Source: Neurospora tetrasperma FGSC 2508
Lineage: Eukaryota; Ascomycota; Sordariomycetes; Sordariales; Sordariaceae
Assembly (NCBI RefSeq): GCF_000213175.1
Contig: NW_009799101.1
Location: 2,825,093 to 2,889,092, forward strand
DNA length: 64,000 nucleotides
Reading direction: 5' to 3'
The notes beneath the pieces are model-generated. The model searched no databases. It saw only the letters and a program-made list of their open reading frames with translations, and was not told where the DNA came from. Position numbers and translations under genes: made by a program. Every line of letters starts with the position of its first letter. Position 1 is the first letter of the stretch. Below, piece by piece: positions 9,632-21,660 of this stretch.

Positions 9632-12460
9632 TCACTGTCTTCCAAACAACCTCTTCAACTCAGCATGCATACTCTTACGCTTCGGCAGCCTCTTTACAGA
9701 AATCCCAGCACCCGACGCCCAACTGGTATCTGCCGTCATCATCTTTCCAGCGCTCGGCGTCCGAGTTTGAGTCCAATTACTACCCCTGAGACCCGAACTT
9801 CCTCCTCCTCCTTTTTCCTCCCTCGTTCCTGTGCCAGGAGACGATTCCAACGATGAGATTGCTCCTTCTGTTTCTTTGGCACTGGTAGAAGCAGCGGTTA
9901 CCACCGGTTTCCCGATAGTTGGTTCCCCCTTGCTGTTGTTCCTGGTCAGTTTTCTTTGGACGGTGATGTTAAGTGGAGTGGGAGATGTGGGACCGTTGGG
10001 CGAACTGTTGCGGGTACTACTGTATGGTAGGCTTCTCGGCGGCAGAGTTGGTGACTGAGGTGACTGAGAGTGGGATGTGAAGTGGTGAGTTTGTCCATGA
10101 TCATGCGCTCCTTCCCTGCGTAGAGAGTGCGATATCGACCGGCGGATTGTTGCTTGTCCGTTCGCAGCTGAATACGGCTCTACTTGATGAGAGGAATACC
10201 CTACTTCTACACCTACTCCCACCCCCTCATCAAGAGCCCCTTCTCGACGTATCGAATGGGACACAGACCTCCGGATGGAGGTTCTCTTCCCACTTTGGTA
10301 TGTTGATTGCACAAATGACGACGGTGGTTGAGAAGTCGAGTACACCGAAACTCGATTTGCCATTAAACATCTCTCAGTTTCTCCCGAAGATGTGGTGTTA
10401 CTGAGTTGTCCCTTCCACCCCCTCGTAATTGCGCTCACACCAGGTCCACCCGCCCGAATCGAGCGTACTGACGACCGAGTCACCTGTGTCGAGGAGGAAG
10501 AAGAAGAAAGAAGACTTGTAGAAGCCTTGGCAGGCTGATACCGCTCCAGATACTCGGAGCTAGTGGATACAACCGGTATCGAAACGGTTGCGGAGCCCAG
10601 CCGGTTGATTTGTGATTTTTGTCCTGCCTGGCCACCTCTCCAGATCTGGATTGGCTTCGGCAGACTTGCTGCCCCGAGCTCGTGGGTTTGTGCTCTCTGC
10701 TGTCTTTTTGCTAGGCTGCTTGGTTGGAGATGAGGCGGAGAAGAGGGAAAGCCAGTCTCGGAGCTGGTGGGACTCAGTGGATGATAGGGCTGTTGGAGGA
10801 CGCGTAGGAGAGGGAGTGGTTGGTTGGTAGGTGTGTGGCGCTGGTCTTTGCTCGCGATGCCTCGTTCGAAAATGGTGGCGACGTTTCGGACGGATGAAGG
10901 ACGGGAGAGGGTTTCAAATTGATTGTTGTAAGAGAAAGTAGTGGGATTTGAGGAGAGATTGGAGTCTGTTGAGGGCCACGAGTCGCTGGCTGAGTTTTCG
11001 GCTGAGTTTTTGGTTGTTTCCTTGGGATGGCTGGAGGACATAGAAGGGACGATGAGCGGTTGTTCGCTCACGAAGGAAGTGCCGGTGCGAAGATTGGGAG
11101 TTCGTCGGCCAAGGACTGAGGAGGGCCGCGATATAGCTTCATTGGACGGCGCTGGGCTTGTTGCGCGGGGTGAAATTGCGCCTGATTGTCGACGGGTTAA
11201 AGCGTGAGTGGCTGTTGGCTGAGGTGGTGTTTGAATAACTGTAGTGGTAGACGAACTCTCGGATAATCCTTGACTGATGGGTCGCGGCGTTGAAATTGTT
11301 TCTCTGGACTTATCATGCCTCGAGTTGATAGTCCCGGTTTTGTGATCGAGATGTTCCCGCTCTCCAGTCTGCATCCAATCCGGTATCGGCTTCATCAAAC
11401 CCGGTCTAAACGCCTCTCGACCAACAGGATCAAAGATGTTGACATAGATAGTCTCGGGTTTGCCTGAGCCAGAGTCTGAAGCCATCTCGTCTCTGGTCAA
11501 TGAACTGTCATCCACCGCCCCCCTCCTCAACGACGATAAACCACCCTTACCACCATTCCTAGACTTCTCTTTCTCCTTCTTCCTCTCCCTCTCCTTGCCG
11601 CCCTCCCTCATCTCCCACCTCTGTCTCGTCAACCCTCCATCTACTCTATCAATCCTCTCCAACCCCTTCTTCACCACAACGTTCTCCCTTTCCTCCTTAT
11701 CCCCATCTCCAAGCCCCTCTTCCTCTTCAACCTCAATCAAACATCCCTTACACAGCGGCACCTGATCAATCTCTCTCCCCCTCTTCCTTCCCAACATCTC
11801 CCTTCTTCCCATTTTATTATTATTCTCCACCTTTGCATTGCTATCCCCTGAAAGCTCCCCGACCCCAACCTCGGGCGGTCTCACCACCCTCTTACTCCCG
11901 CACAACAAACACCCATAACACGCTTTATGCCAGAAACACCAGCCCAGGCTCACGCACTCCTCTCCGCGCAGAACCACTTCGCCACACACCTAGTAGATGG
12001 ACAGGTCGATTATGGCGCGGTAGCAGGGGGGACAAGCTGGTCTTGGTACTATTTTCCAGCTGCCTCTTCCATTAGAGGTGGTGCGATGGAAGATGTTCCG
12101 ATCGGAGGAAGGGTAGGGATGCCAACAGAAGGTACAAGTGAATGATTGTTGTTGTTTTGGGGGTTGGCTGCTGGTCGCTGCGGTGGTGGTGGTGGCGGTG
12201 GTGGGAACAGAAGGGTTGTGGATGCCGTTGCCGCCGCTGTTGGATCTTGACTGGGATTTGGGGGTTGAATCAGGATGGTTATGAATCGCTGAGTCGATGG
12301 ATGAAAATGAAGTGCGGTTGTTGAAGGAGAAGGAGGAGGAGCGGGAAGGAGGTTTAGGTGGGTTGGCGTCTCGGTTTCTTCTTGTCGAGGGTCTTGGTTG
12401 GATGTCGAGGGGTTGGCGCGGAGGGGGTTGCCGGGGTTGAGTGTTGTGAAGGGAGGACAT
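9632..12460 (-). pseudogene. LIM-like zinc-domain protein gene, frame interrupted by an in-frame TAG
   Basis: One frame runs from ATG at 12460 to a stop at 9632, broken only by TAG at 11990-11992. The first 156 codons are Ser/Pro/Thr-rich and end in the start of a zinc domain (TCTFC, then ACPPCYRAIIDLS). The frame resumes directly with VCGEVVLRGEECVSLGWCFW, HKACYGCLLCG and later PLCKGCLI. Together these are the Cys/His pairs of a fungal LIM-like domain in which I expect ...SICWVCGE...; here the Cys and Trp codons read TAC and TAG. About 785 further codons follow, disordered, with two RRSISHSLRREGA-type repeats and a basic C-terminus (LKRLFGRQ). No other break is seen, so this may be a young pseudogene, a strain allele or a sequence error. 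A 60-nt in-frame cryptic intron (11990-12049) could also remove the stop, but it would delete the CPPC ligands. Function unknown; fungal LIM proteins often act in polarity or scaffolding. Confidence 0.65.
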
Positions 12461-13517
12461 GACGAACGAAGTTGGTGTTCGAAAGGTTACCTGTCGTTGA
12501 AAGGGTTATCTGTTGGTAGGGGTGAGGAACATGATAAGAATGACAGTATGCGGTAGGTCGAAAACATCGATATGACACATGAAGATGGGGTTCACATCTT
12601 TTGTCACTCCAAGTCCGGGCCAAGATGCGTTGGTAGAGACAAGTCCGAGAACAAATGTCGTCGAGCGTACGGTAAGGTTAGTGTGTATGTCGAACTCGCT
12701 ACCGAATGGTTTTGTATTTATTGATGCTTTGTACCTTTTATATGGAACTCGATGGGTGAAATTGAGAATTCAGGATCATCGAGCACAACAGATGCTCTGA
12801 CGGGCTTCTCACTGAGAACTAAATGGCATGTGGCCCCAGGGGGCATGTCCTACTGGAAGCCTCCATGTCAGCTCGTGTCTTTACAGCAAAGATCCGGGAA
12901 GACTGACCGACATCAACATTGGCAAGAGCCCCCTGCACATACACTCACATACTTACCGGAAACAGGCATGGCCGGAAGGAAGGAGCTACTCAAGGGTAAT
13001 GGAAAGTACAATATTTCAAGCTGGCTGAGGTGATCCTCAACTAAAACCTATATCCACACTCCAGCAAGACTCGCTAGAAAATCACCACACAAGGAAACTA
13101 CCGGCAAAATATCAAAGCCTTCTCCTACTTGTAACCATGTCCATATACACATCAACTCCATTACCAGCCAACGCCCTTTCTCCCTCTAGAATGACAGATA
13201 GAGCAATGTGAAAATAAGACCAGCACCACGGCTAGCTAAACAGATACATAGCAAAGTCATGCAGGCTCTCCTCTGAAGGCAGGCCGAAGCAACCATGAGA
13301 GAGAGCAAAGGGTCAAAACCCACGAGTACAAAGTAAGAAAATCGATGCAGACTGCCAACCCAACCGTACCTAAGAACCCAAGTGAGAATTGGAGAATGAG
13401 TGATAGTACCAGACGTAGCAACAACGGTTTTATCGAGCCGTAACCCGCAGTGCTGATGCCAACCCAAGGCAGCAATAGTCAAGCCTCTCAGTCCAAAGTC
13501 AAGCGCCGGTCTGTCCC
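12461..13517. other. Spacer between the LIM-like gene and the NuSAP-like gene
   Basis: Holds the promoter of the LIM-like gene and the presumed 3' UTR of the minus-strand NuSAP-like gene. No supported gene or repeat. Confidence 0.5.
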
Positions 13518-16108
13518 TTACTTACGGTTCTTTGGCCTGGCGAGCTGTTCCAACCTACTAAGACTGATCTTAGCTGCCGCCTTCTTGACCGGACTTCTGT
13601 GTGACTCTTTCTCTTTGCTGGCAGTAGTTGCGGAAGCAGAAGCAGCGGCCGTCTTCCGGGCGCCAGCAGCAAGACTCTTCCTAGCACCGAGATTCTTACG
13701 AGGGCTCACGGGTGCAATGCTCTTCCTGGAGCCGTTCGTCTTGACCGGCGCTGCAGCCGGCTTCTTGGCACCAGCCTTGGTTCCAACCAGTCTCGGGGCA
13801 AGAAGCGCGTCCCCCTCCGGCACCGGTTCCTGCTTTTGTCTCTTCGAAGCTCGCTCAGCCATCTCCAGTTCTTCTTCATCGGTGCTGACACGGTTGCGCT
13901 TCTTGGTGGCGAGACCGTGTGGCAGAGCGAGGTAGATGAGCGATGGGTCCGCCGGGGCCTCATTCTCCTTATTGTGTGACAATATCACGGGTGACATCAC
14001 CTCCTCTGGGTCGGGGAAGCTACCGGGCATGCTAGACTCGGACACAGTCGGGAGGAGAGATGGGCGAACAGGGCGAACGGTCGATTGCCCTGGCGAGGCG
14101 CCGAAAGATGGGCGGGGTACGCTGTCAAAGTTGAGGGTGCGTTCACTGCGGAATGAGAAGGAGTCGGAAGCCGACGATGCCTCGACTGTTGTGGAGTTAG
14201 CCTTGAACTGCTTCACAGCAGAAGGCTCCTGAACCGAGCGGGCTTTGGCCTCCTCGGTAACATCGGGGTAGAGAAGGCCCCGGTCGAGTTGTTCCTCGCG
14301 CAGGATGGCGTCCAAAGAAGGGTAATAGACTTGGCCAGGTGCCTTGCGGGGCTGGGACTTGGAAAGAGCCTGCTTGACGGGAGAGGGGGATTTTAGCGCT
14401 TGAGCGACAGTGGCGCGCTGCGTCTCAGGAGTGAATGCCACGTGCTTGGCGAGGCTCCCGCCTGGTGTAGTCAGATGAGCGGAGGTAGCGGTCTCCTCTG
14501 TACGCGACGCAGTCGGGGTCTTGGACGTGGGTGTTTTGGAACCAAAAGAGGCGGGCAGAGGGATCTTTGTCATGGTGCTAGCCGTGGTGCTCCGCAGAAT
14601 CGACTTGGCGCTAGCAATTCGGCTCGTGGGAGTCTTGACATCAGCCCGGGGTGTCTGCTGGGGTGTCTGGGCTTCCTTTTCGTTGAGCGTCTCCATCTCG
14701 GTGTCGATTTGTTGCTTGATCTCCTTGCTGGCCTGCTTCTCAGCCTGCTTCTCCAAAGGCTTTTTTGGTTGGTTCTCGGATGGCTTCGCGGTATTCTTGA
14801 CAGGTTCCTCCTTGAGGGTGGGAAGTTTGCTTGCAGTGGTAGGTCGAGGCAGCGCACTCTGGATCGATTTAGCGGGGGACTTGAACAGCGACTGTCGTAC
14901 CGGGGTTCTTGCGCCTGTTGACCGAGCAAGCGAGGATCTTGTGGGGCTCATAATGGATTGGCGGACAGACTTGGGTCGAGGAATGGTCGAAGCAGTCGCA
15001 GTAGAAGCGGGCTTAGGCTTGGGAATGGAGCTGGCGGCATCGTGGATGATGGCACGACCCTTGGAGACGTCGTCCTCCTTGTTTTGACGAAGACGCTTCG
15101 CGGGCGATCGGCCCTCCTCGTCCTCATCCTTGGCCTTGGCGGTAGAAGATGTCGGTGTGGGCTCCTTGGAGCGACGGCTTGGGTCGGTGTCGTCGAGATT
15201 TGCCTTGGATTGGGATCGCTTGACGCCCTTCTTGAGAGGATCGGGAACGCGGCCCTTTTGAGCTCGGAGGACGGAGGGGTGATTCTCGATCGAGTCCATC
15301 TTCTTGAACTGAGCCATGTGAACTTCGCTGAAGCGACTTGCTTTGCCGGTAGCCTTTGCGATCTTGCGGTTGGCCTGTTCCTCCTTTTCCCTTTCGGCTT
15401 CGCGCTGGCGGATCTCGTCCTTGTACTTCTCGGCTTCCTTGCGGATGTCCTCCATCATGCTCTGGGCTTGCGTACTGAGGGCTATGCCGGCTGCTGATTG
15501 GGCGACACGGCGGAAGGTGAAGTCGGACTGGGGGACCGAGATTTTTGTGGGAGTGGACTGGGCGATGGGGGGAAGGTCATCGTCACGGTTGGTGTTTGGC
15601 TTGATGTCAGTAAAGCCCAAGCGCAAGCCAGACGAAGGGGCGTGAGCCATGGTCGGATGGACTTTGCTGGGATGCATCTCGGACATGGGCAGTTTGACGG
15701 GCGACGACTTGCCCGGGGTCCTTGGGACGCGCATTGGTGACGAGGCTGCGGCGTGACTCTTGCGGCGTCGAGGTGCGGGGAGGGTTTCTGGCTCGGCGCT
15801 CTGGGTTTCGGAGACGGACTGAAGGGTAGACGTCGATCTGGATGAAGGTTCTTTGACGGGAGACTCTGGCGCCTGGGATCGGAGCGGCAAGGTTAGCACA
15901 CGCACGGAGGGTGTTGGCGACGGCGACGGCGACGGTGTTGGTAGAGGTGGTGGTCGTAGCAGCGGCATGGTAGCAATACAACAAGTAGGGCAGCATGGGC
16001 AAGGCAAGTAGATAGTATGGCGCTGCTTGTTTGATGTTTGTTTACGCGAACGATTGGGGGAGCACGTACCTGGGACAGGCTTGCTAATCGTGCAGAACGG
16101 CGCGTCAT
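13518..16108 (-). CDS. Basic disordered protein resembling nucleolar/spindle-associated protein (NuSAP-like)
   Basis: I read two exons: 16108-16070 (MTRRSARLASLSQ) and 15872-13518, joined over a 197-nt intron with a perfect GTACGT donor, a GCTAAC branch and a CCCAG acceptor; the product is 797 residues. The same frame stays open upstream to 16517, but that extension is low-complexity leader-like sequence, so I prefer the spliced start. Features: an Arg/Lys-rich N-terminus; a coiled helix near DIRKEAEKYKDEIRQREAE; the block FSEVHMAQFKKMDSIENHP, which resembles the FKKMESI segment of animal NuSAP; many Lys/Arg-Ser/Thr-Pro sites; a KHVAFTPETQRATV segment; a KEN motif (13962-13970); and a very basic C-terminus (SRLEQLARPKNRK). 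NuSAP binds and bundles spindle microtubules near chromatin and is degraded by APC/C through a KEN box. That role is inferred from motif likeness only; the alternative is an unrelated basic chromatin protein. Confidence 0.75.
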
Positions 16109-19100
16109 GGTCTGTAAACGATGGTGGCAATGCTGGCCAATGCAGAGATTCGCGACGATTGTCGAAGTGCCTTGTTTCTTTTTTTGGTGCGTGGTGTGAT
16201 TTCGGTTGGAATGCGCAAGGCTTTGATGAGCGACGATGGGGGGAATGGAAGATGCGAAGAAGGCTAAGAGAGATTGAGACGTGTAGGGGTGGAGATGATG
16301 TCAGTCGCCGATCAAAGAAGGGCGGGATGAACAGAGGAAGTCGATGGAGTGGAGGAGTCGAGGTTGGGCAGAGCGAGGCAAGCGAAAGCAGCAGCCCAGC
16401 GTGGTGGGGTGGGTCGATTCCGTTTTTGTTGTTGCTCGCTCTTAGGTTTGGGTTTGGGTTTGCGGGACTGGAGACGGATGCCGTCAGTGTAAACAAACCA
16501 CTGCACCGTGGTTGCACAGTGAGAACCGGTCAAAACACTGTTTGTACTTCCAACGACGGACTGGAACGCAACTTCCATTTCGAATTCATCTCGAACGAAC
16601 TGGAGCCCCGGGCCATTGCAGAGGTGGTACCTTCCCATCATAGACACTTCTCACTTTGACTTGAAATCAAGATCTTAGTTCTCTTCCATCTGAGTAAGTC
16701 GTTCTTTCTCTCTTCAACCCAACCTTGAGCTCTCGTCATTTGGTTTCATCCAGTCACATCACAAAGAACTGAATCTACAACCAGGCACCAAAGCGGTGGG
16801 CCGGAATTCTGCGGTTGCGTTCTCAGTCCGTCTGATCAAAGGCATTCACTTATCGGCATCGTTTTTGCTGCCATCCAGATGTCGTCAACCTCGATTTCCC
16901 GACTAAAAGGCACCGTCGTCATGGCCTAGCAACACATGGACACGAGTGATTACTGTCGCGACCGAATATGGGCATCAAAACAGCAGAGTTAGAAAAGCAT
17001 CCTTTCTTCACTTGCTCGAACAGACACTTGGGACAGGTTTCATCTCCTCATGACCAGCAACGGAGCAGTAATGCCATGTCAGACTATATTTGGGGTTGTG
17101 GCATACCTCATGGTCAGGACCAATTCCTTCACTGACGGCCTTATGGTAAGAAGGGCCAGTACCTACGTCTACACATACATCTCCAGGCTTTTAGTCTACT
17201 CCGAAACCGCAATCAGCCAGCCATACACTCAAGCAACACCAACCCAGCTAGTGTGAATCACCAGCTTCCTCTAACTTGCACCACTTTTTGAACAAAACGT
17301 TCCATCACCTCAAGACCTCAAGGCCTGCAGACGGTGGTCTCCGTCGCATCTCGCCCAATGTGCATGCTAGATGTCTGTGATCAGCACCAACCTTACAACC
17401 CGCGCCAGCGTCAGATACGCCACATACGTGCCAGCGCGGGTTACATTGAAAGATCTGTCGGGTCGTGCTCTGTGTCAGTGTTGGCAGTGCCGCAATTCCT
17501 CAGTGGTTCATCACACGCAGGATCGGTTGTTGAAAAAGATGAGTGACGACACAGTCACTTCGCTGACGTTCTAGTCTTGCGCAAGTATTACCCAAAGAAA
17601 AATCGACCATGTTGCGGCTAATCCTGCCCGGTTCTGATAATGCTAAAATAGTTGTACAAGTGGAAAAACTCCAAGCGTCTAAAGTCTACCAAGCATCTGG
17701 ACACTCCCAGATCACTTCAAGCTTCAAAGCGTGACAAAAGCGAGCCATCACCCTTCTCTCAGACTCTGTCTTGTTCTGACATCCATCCCATCAAGCTAAT
17801 TAATCGAGCCACCCAAGTACGCCATACACTTTTTCCATCATAACTCCTGTTCCGTCAAGTTTGGTACCGGAAAGGCCATGACGTTTCCAAGTCCGACCAA
17901 AGGCGACTCTACAATCCAAGCGAGTTCGACACAATTGGTCGGACCTGATTCGCCCAGGCCTGCCAACAGCACCAAGGCCGACACCGGGCAACAGTCACCG
18001 AGCCACCCTCCCAGAGTTCCACCCCTCCCACCATCACCAAACCACCATCAGCTCCTCGGAGATGCAGAAGACAAACTTTGCAAGGGAAGCCGTGCTGATT
18101 CGCTGTCTACCCCGCTAGTCCAGTCCGTTCCGCCATTGGAATTGTTATCGTCCTGATTTGGTTCCAGGCATTGCACAGAACGCGGCAGGGTAATCCCCAC
18201 GGGTACAACTTCCACGACAAGGACTTCCGCATGCAGTTCACTGCTTCACCCTTGACTAACCACTCGCTACGCTTTCTGACCAGCTTCACGATTTGTTCTC
18301 TTCTGTCACAATACCTATAGTCCACTTTGAAGCTCTCTTTTGCCTCTGGCCGGCAACCTAGAAGCGTCTGAGGGTTCAGGTGGGAAGGAAAGCTCGCCAA
18401 AAGCGAGAAACCTGCATTGGCCAATACCACCCCAAGCAGGGGCTTTAATTCCGAGTTGGTGAACAGTCGTTGCTTTTTCTTCCCCTTTATGCTGTGCACT
18501 TTCGTGTTCCCCGCGGCGCCAGTCAGCCCCAACAACGCGGCTCATCCGGTCAATGGTAGGGTAACCAATCACACTCATCGATCCTTGGCATCACTCGTCT
18601 CCGTGTTTTCCACCACTTCTTGGTTCTATACTTCAACAGCCACTGCATTCTCTATGCACTCTTTTACTGGATTCAAACACATTGACCTGATAGTGTCACC
18701 TGGCCCGTCCGCACCCGTAGTGTACATGGCTCGGCACGTGCCCTCAGGACAGCAGCCGGGACGATACTAACCAAGTTCGCCAAGCAAAATGTGTGGTTGA
18801 CGCCCGCTGCACAACCTTCTAAACGTAGAGCTCTCACTTACACGATGTTGTAGACACTAGACAGGGGTCCTGGAGAGCAACCGGAGCAGCAGTTTGCAAC
18901 AGCCAACTCGCTCAATGTCTGGCACTTTACAATTCCCATCAAACACGCAACAACCACGAGGGACAAGAACCCTTTTGCAATTCTCCAAGACTAGCGAACC
19001 AGAGATCATTCCCCCTCAATATCACAATCCACAATGGAAGGATCAAGATATCAGGGCGGAGGTCGACCGTACATACTGTAGCGTGCCCGCTTGTTTGGTG

Positions 19101-21660
19101 GGCTCAGGTGACCATGGAAAATTTTGAGGGTATTGGTGGCTTGGCAAGGCGAGAGACGGCGTGGCTCCGCTACCGACCCGCAACATGCCCCTCAAGGTCG
19201 GGGCGCCGATGATGCATGAAACCTGCAATACCACACCTCCTACCTTTGATTCCCCTCCTAGCCGTCCCATCGCCGCTACGAGCGAGACCGATCTCGCTGA
19301 CAGCTGTTGACAAACTTGACAACCTCAGTCCAAAGGAATTGGCAACCTCCTCAGAATGCCGAGTTACCTTTGTTCAGACGGACGTCATTATCTGCAGACT
19401 TTGGGAATACGAGCCAGGTGTAAGCTGCGAACCATGGCCGCTTGAAGCTCACTGCCATATTGAGCTGCCTGTGGGTGAGAGACAGTACTTCACCAATATT
19501 ACATGGCTCTATAGCCCTTTTGGACGAAAAGAAAAAATGATATGGCTTTCAACGGCCTGAGATGCGTCATCGGATTGTGGCCAAGAATTTGTTCCTGAAG
19601 CGAGAACTCATCGACACACCAGACGCGATCGATCTCGCGGGTTTTGCTTCACACATCCGAACCATTGGAGCCTTGCAGTAGGCGAGTAGTCAAGAGTCCT
19701 ACATGCCACAACCAATGCCAGATCTACCTGTGTAAGTTCCTCATTATTCGAGGTGACGAAGAAGGCTCATTCATAGCTCAGTTGAAAGCTGGAACCTGTA
19801 GGCATTGCCATTGCAAGTTGGCTCCGATGTTGGCTCCGGCGAACATCGCACTAACAGCATGTTCCTGAGACAGCTCATGCGGCCTGTCACGGGGCCTGGT
19901 CTACCATTCCTCTATGCCAAAGCATTTTAAGACTCTTTGACAAACCATCATTGGGAGTAGAGACAGCCTGGATCCCCGTACGTAAAATTTCAAGATCTAA
20001 CAGCGAAACCTGTCCAGCCCTATCGGCATTCCTGTAGCAAAAGAGACCAAATCTGCTGGTAGCAGTATGTAATGTCAAGGAGCCATCGAGGTACACGGTA
20101 GTTGGAGACGGGCACAACGGAAGACAGGGAGCCAGCCGGTCGGCCCAAGCCCATGTAGGCAAATGGAATCGGCTGATGGTGCAGGTGCTGCAGAAAGACT
20201 TCCCAAAGCGGTATCGGGAATTCCCACTTTGCAACACAACAGGCACCATTGGCTCCAGACGAAGTCGTCCGCCAGATGCCACTGTGGGGAGCGGGTTGGC
20301 AGCCAAGCAGAATCCGTCGATGTTGGACACAGGAGGAACCAGGACAAACGCTGAGGGCCGCGGGGTCCAGGTACGGTAGCCACTACGGAACATAGCCGTA
20401 CCCAGAGAGGAGCCGGTGCTGATGTTTCGAACTTTCGTCTGGGGAAGCCTGCAACGTGGAAGATTGCGTTCGGAGGCTGGGGGTGGAACGGGGCGTCAAC
20501 GTTGGTCGTCCAGAAGTCGATGGAGCCATAGGGTTTTCGGCCTAGTGTCGTCAAGGATGACCATCTGTGCCATCCAACAAAACGGGCGCAGGTGACCCAT
20601 TTCGGTCCCAGGAAGAGCTGGAAGGGCGGTCCTGTGTTGTGTTGGGGGAGGGGGAAAGACACTGGATATTTGTCTTTGGCCAGACTCGCCAGACCACAAA
20701 CTCGAGCTGCCTGGCGGGGCTCCCTTCCTCCAGTCTTTTTTTTTCTCGAGTGACAAGGGAAGGGAAGCTCGTGGGACAGGCTAAACAAGCCAGGCCAGCC
20801 TAGTCTTCGTAGTGTAGCGGCGGTATGCGGGCCATTGGGGTAGGTATGACCTCCGGGGCCCTGTGGACGACATCCAGTGAGGATCCAGCGAGCATCCAGT
20901 GGACATGGGCGGGGGCTTGCGGACCCTCCACCCACTCCAGGGGGATTAACATTACATAAAACCCTCCCATTCTTCTCTTTTCTTTACACATGCGCAACCT
21001 GTCATCGACCTCCAGCTTATCTCGGGCCCTCCAAAAAACCGTCTTCAAGTCGAGCCTTGACACACGGAATCCGGGGAAACGCGGGCCTGTGTTGATTTTC
21101 CAACCCCCTTTTTCCGTACAGACGCTCGCTCTCTGCCTTGCCTTGCCTTATCGCCGGTCCCAGAAACTCGGATCCTACCCCCATTCCCCAGATTTCAGAT
21201 TCGAGATTACGCACTGATTGGCGCCATCATCCCTGGTTCCCGAAGCTGTTCCTGGACCAGTCCATCTTGTTCGGAGAATTTTAGCACGAGGGAACTTTGT
21301 GAGAGAGAGGAGAAACCGAGACCTGGGGCGTGTCTTGCCATTCCATATCGAAAACTCATTCGCTGTCCCAGCCCAAGCTTTTTCCGAGTGCCGTGGTGCA
21401 GCACACGTTGGCACTCAACCCGCATTAGGTTCTTCCCCGAATCCGCTCCTGGGCAGGCCCCGCATCAACAAAGACTCACCACTACCAACCACTACCGGAA
21501 CCCCCCCCTGCCGAGCCCTCTACACTACCTACCTACATACTACGGCGTACCTTGCACAAGAGTCACAGTCCCAGACGCTCAACACGCACACTCTCACTGG
21601 CAGAACAAACAACGTCTGCCAGTGCAACTAATTCTGTACAATCAGGGAAGGAAGAAGGAC
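16109..21660. other. 5.5-kb intergenic region upstream of the bZIP gene
   Basis: Divergent promoter space between the NuSAP-like gene (-) and the bZIP gene (+). No conserved protein is visible. Open frames up to 286 codons (20075-20935, minus) have Trp/Pro/Cys-heavy composition and no family. Fragments at 18.1-18.3 kb and 19.2-19.6 kb look more protein-like (one has a signal-peptide-like start) but I could not build a convincing gene model. The last kilobase before 21661 is CT/AC-rich and looks like a long leader. Confidence 0.5.
19216..19560 (+). CDS. Doubtful small secreted-type protein
   Basis: ATG at 19216 opens 114 codons beginning with a hydrophobic signal-like segment (MKPAIPHLLPLIPLLAVPS), followed by a body with four cysteines (SSECRVTF, VIICRLWEYE, VSCEPWPLE, AHCHIELPVGE). 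A protein-like 39-codon frame (MRHRIVAKNLFLKRELIDTP...) starts two bases after its stop in another phase, and a GTAAGT donor lies near 19730, so this could be part of a small spliced gene. No family is recognised and chance cannot be excluded. Confidence 0.2.
   Translation: MKPAIPHLLPLIPLLAVPSPLRARPISLTAVDKLDNLSPKELATSSECRVTFVQTDVIICRLWEYEPGVSCEPWPLEAHCHIELPVGERQYFTNITWLYSPFGRKEKMIWLSTA

Noticed and set aside
16109-16517. Upstream extension of the NuSAP-like frame to an ATG at 16517 (999 codons)
   Set aside because: The extension is low-complexity, leader-like sequence, and a perfect GTACGT donor with branch and acceptor gives a better spliced N-terminus starting at 16108.
20075-20935. 286-codon minus-strand open frame
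   Set aside because: Trp/Pro/Cys-heavy composition, overlapping open frames on the other strand, no family likeness and no splice context.
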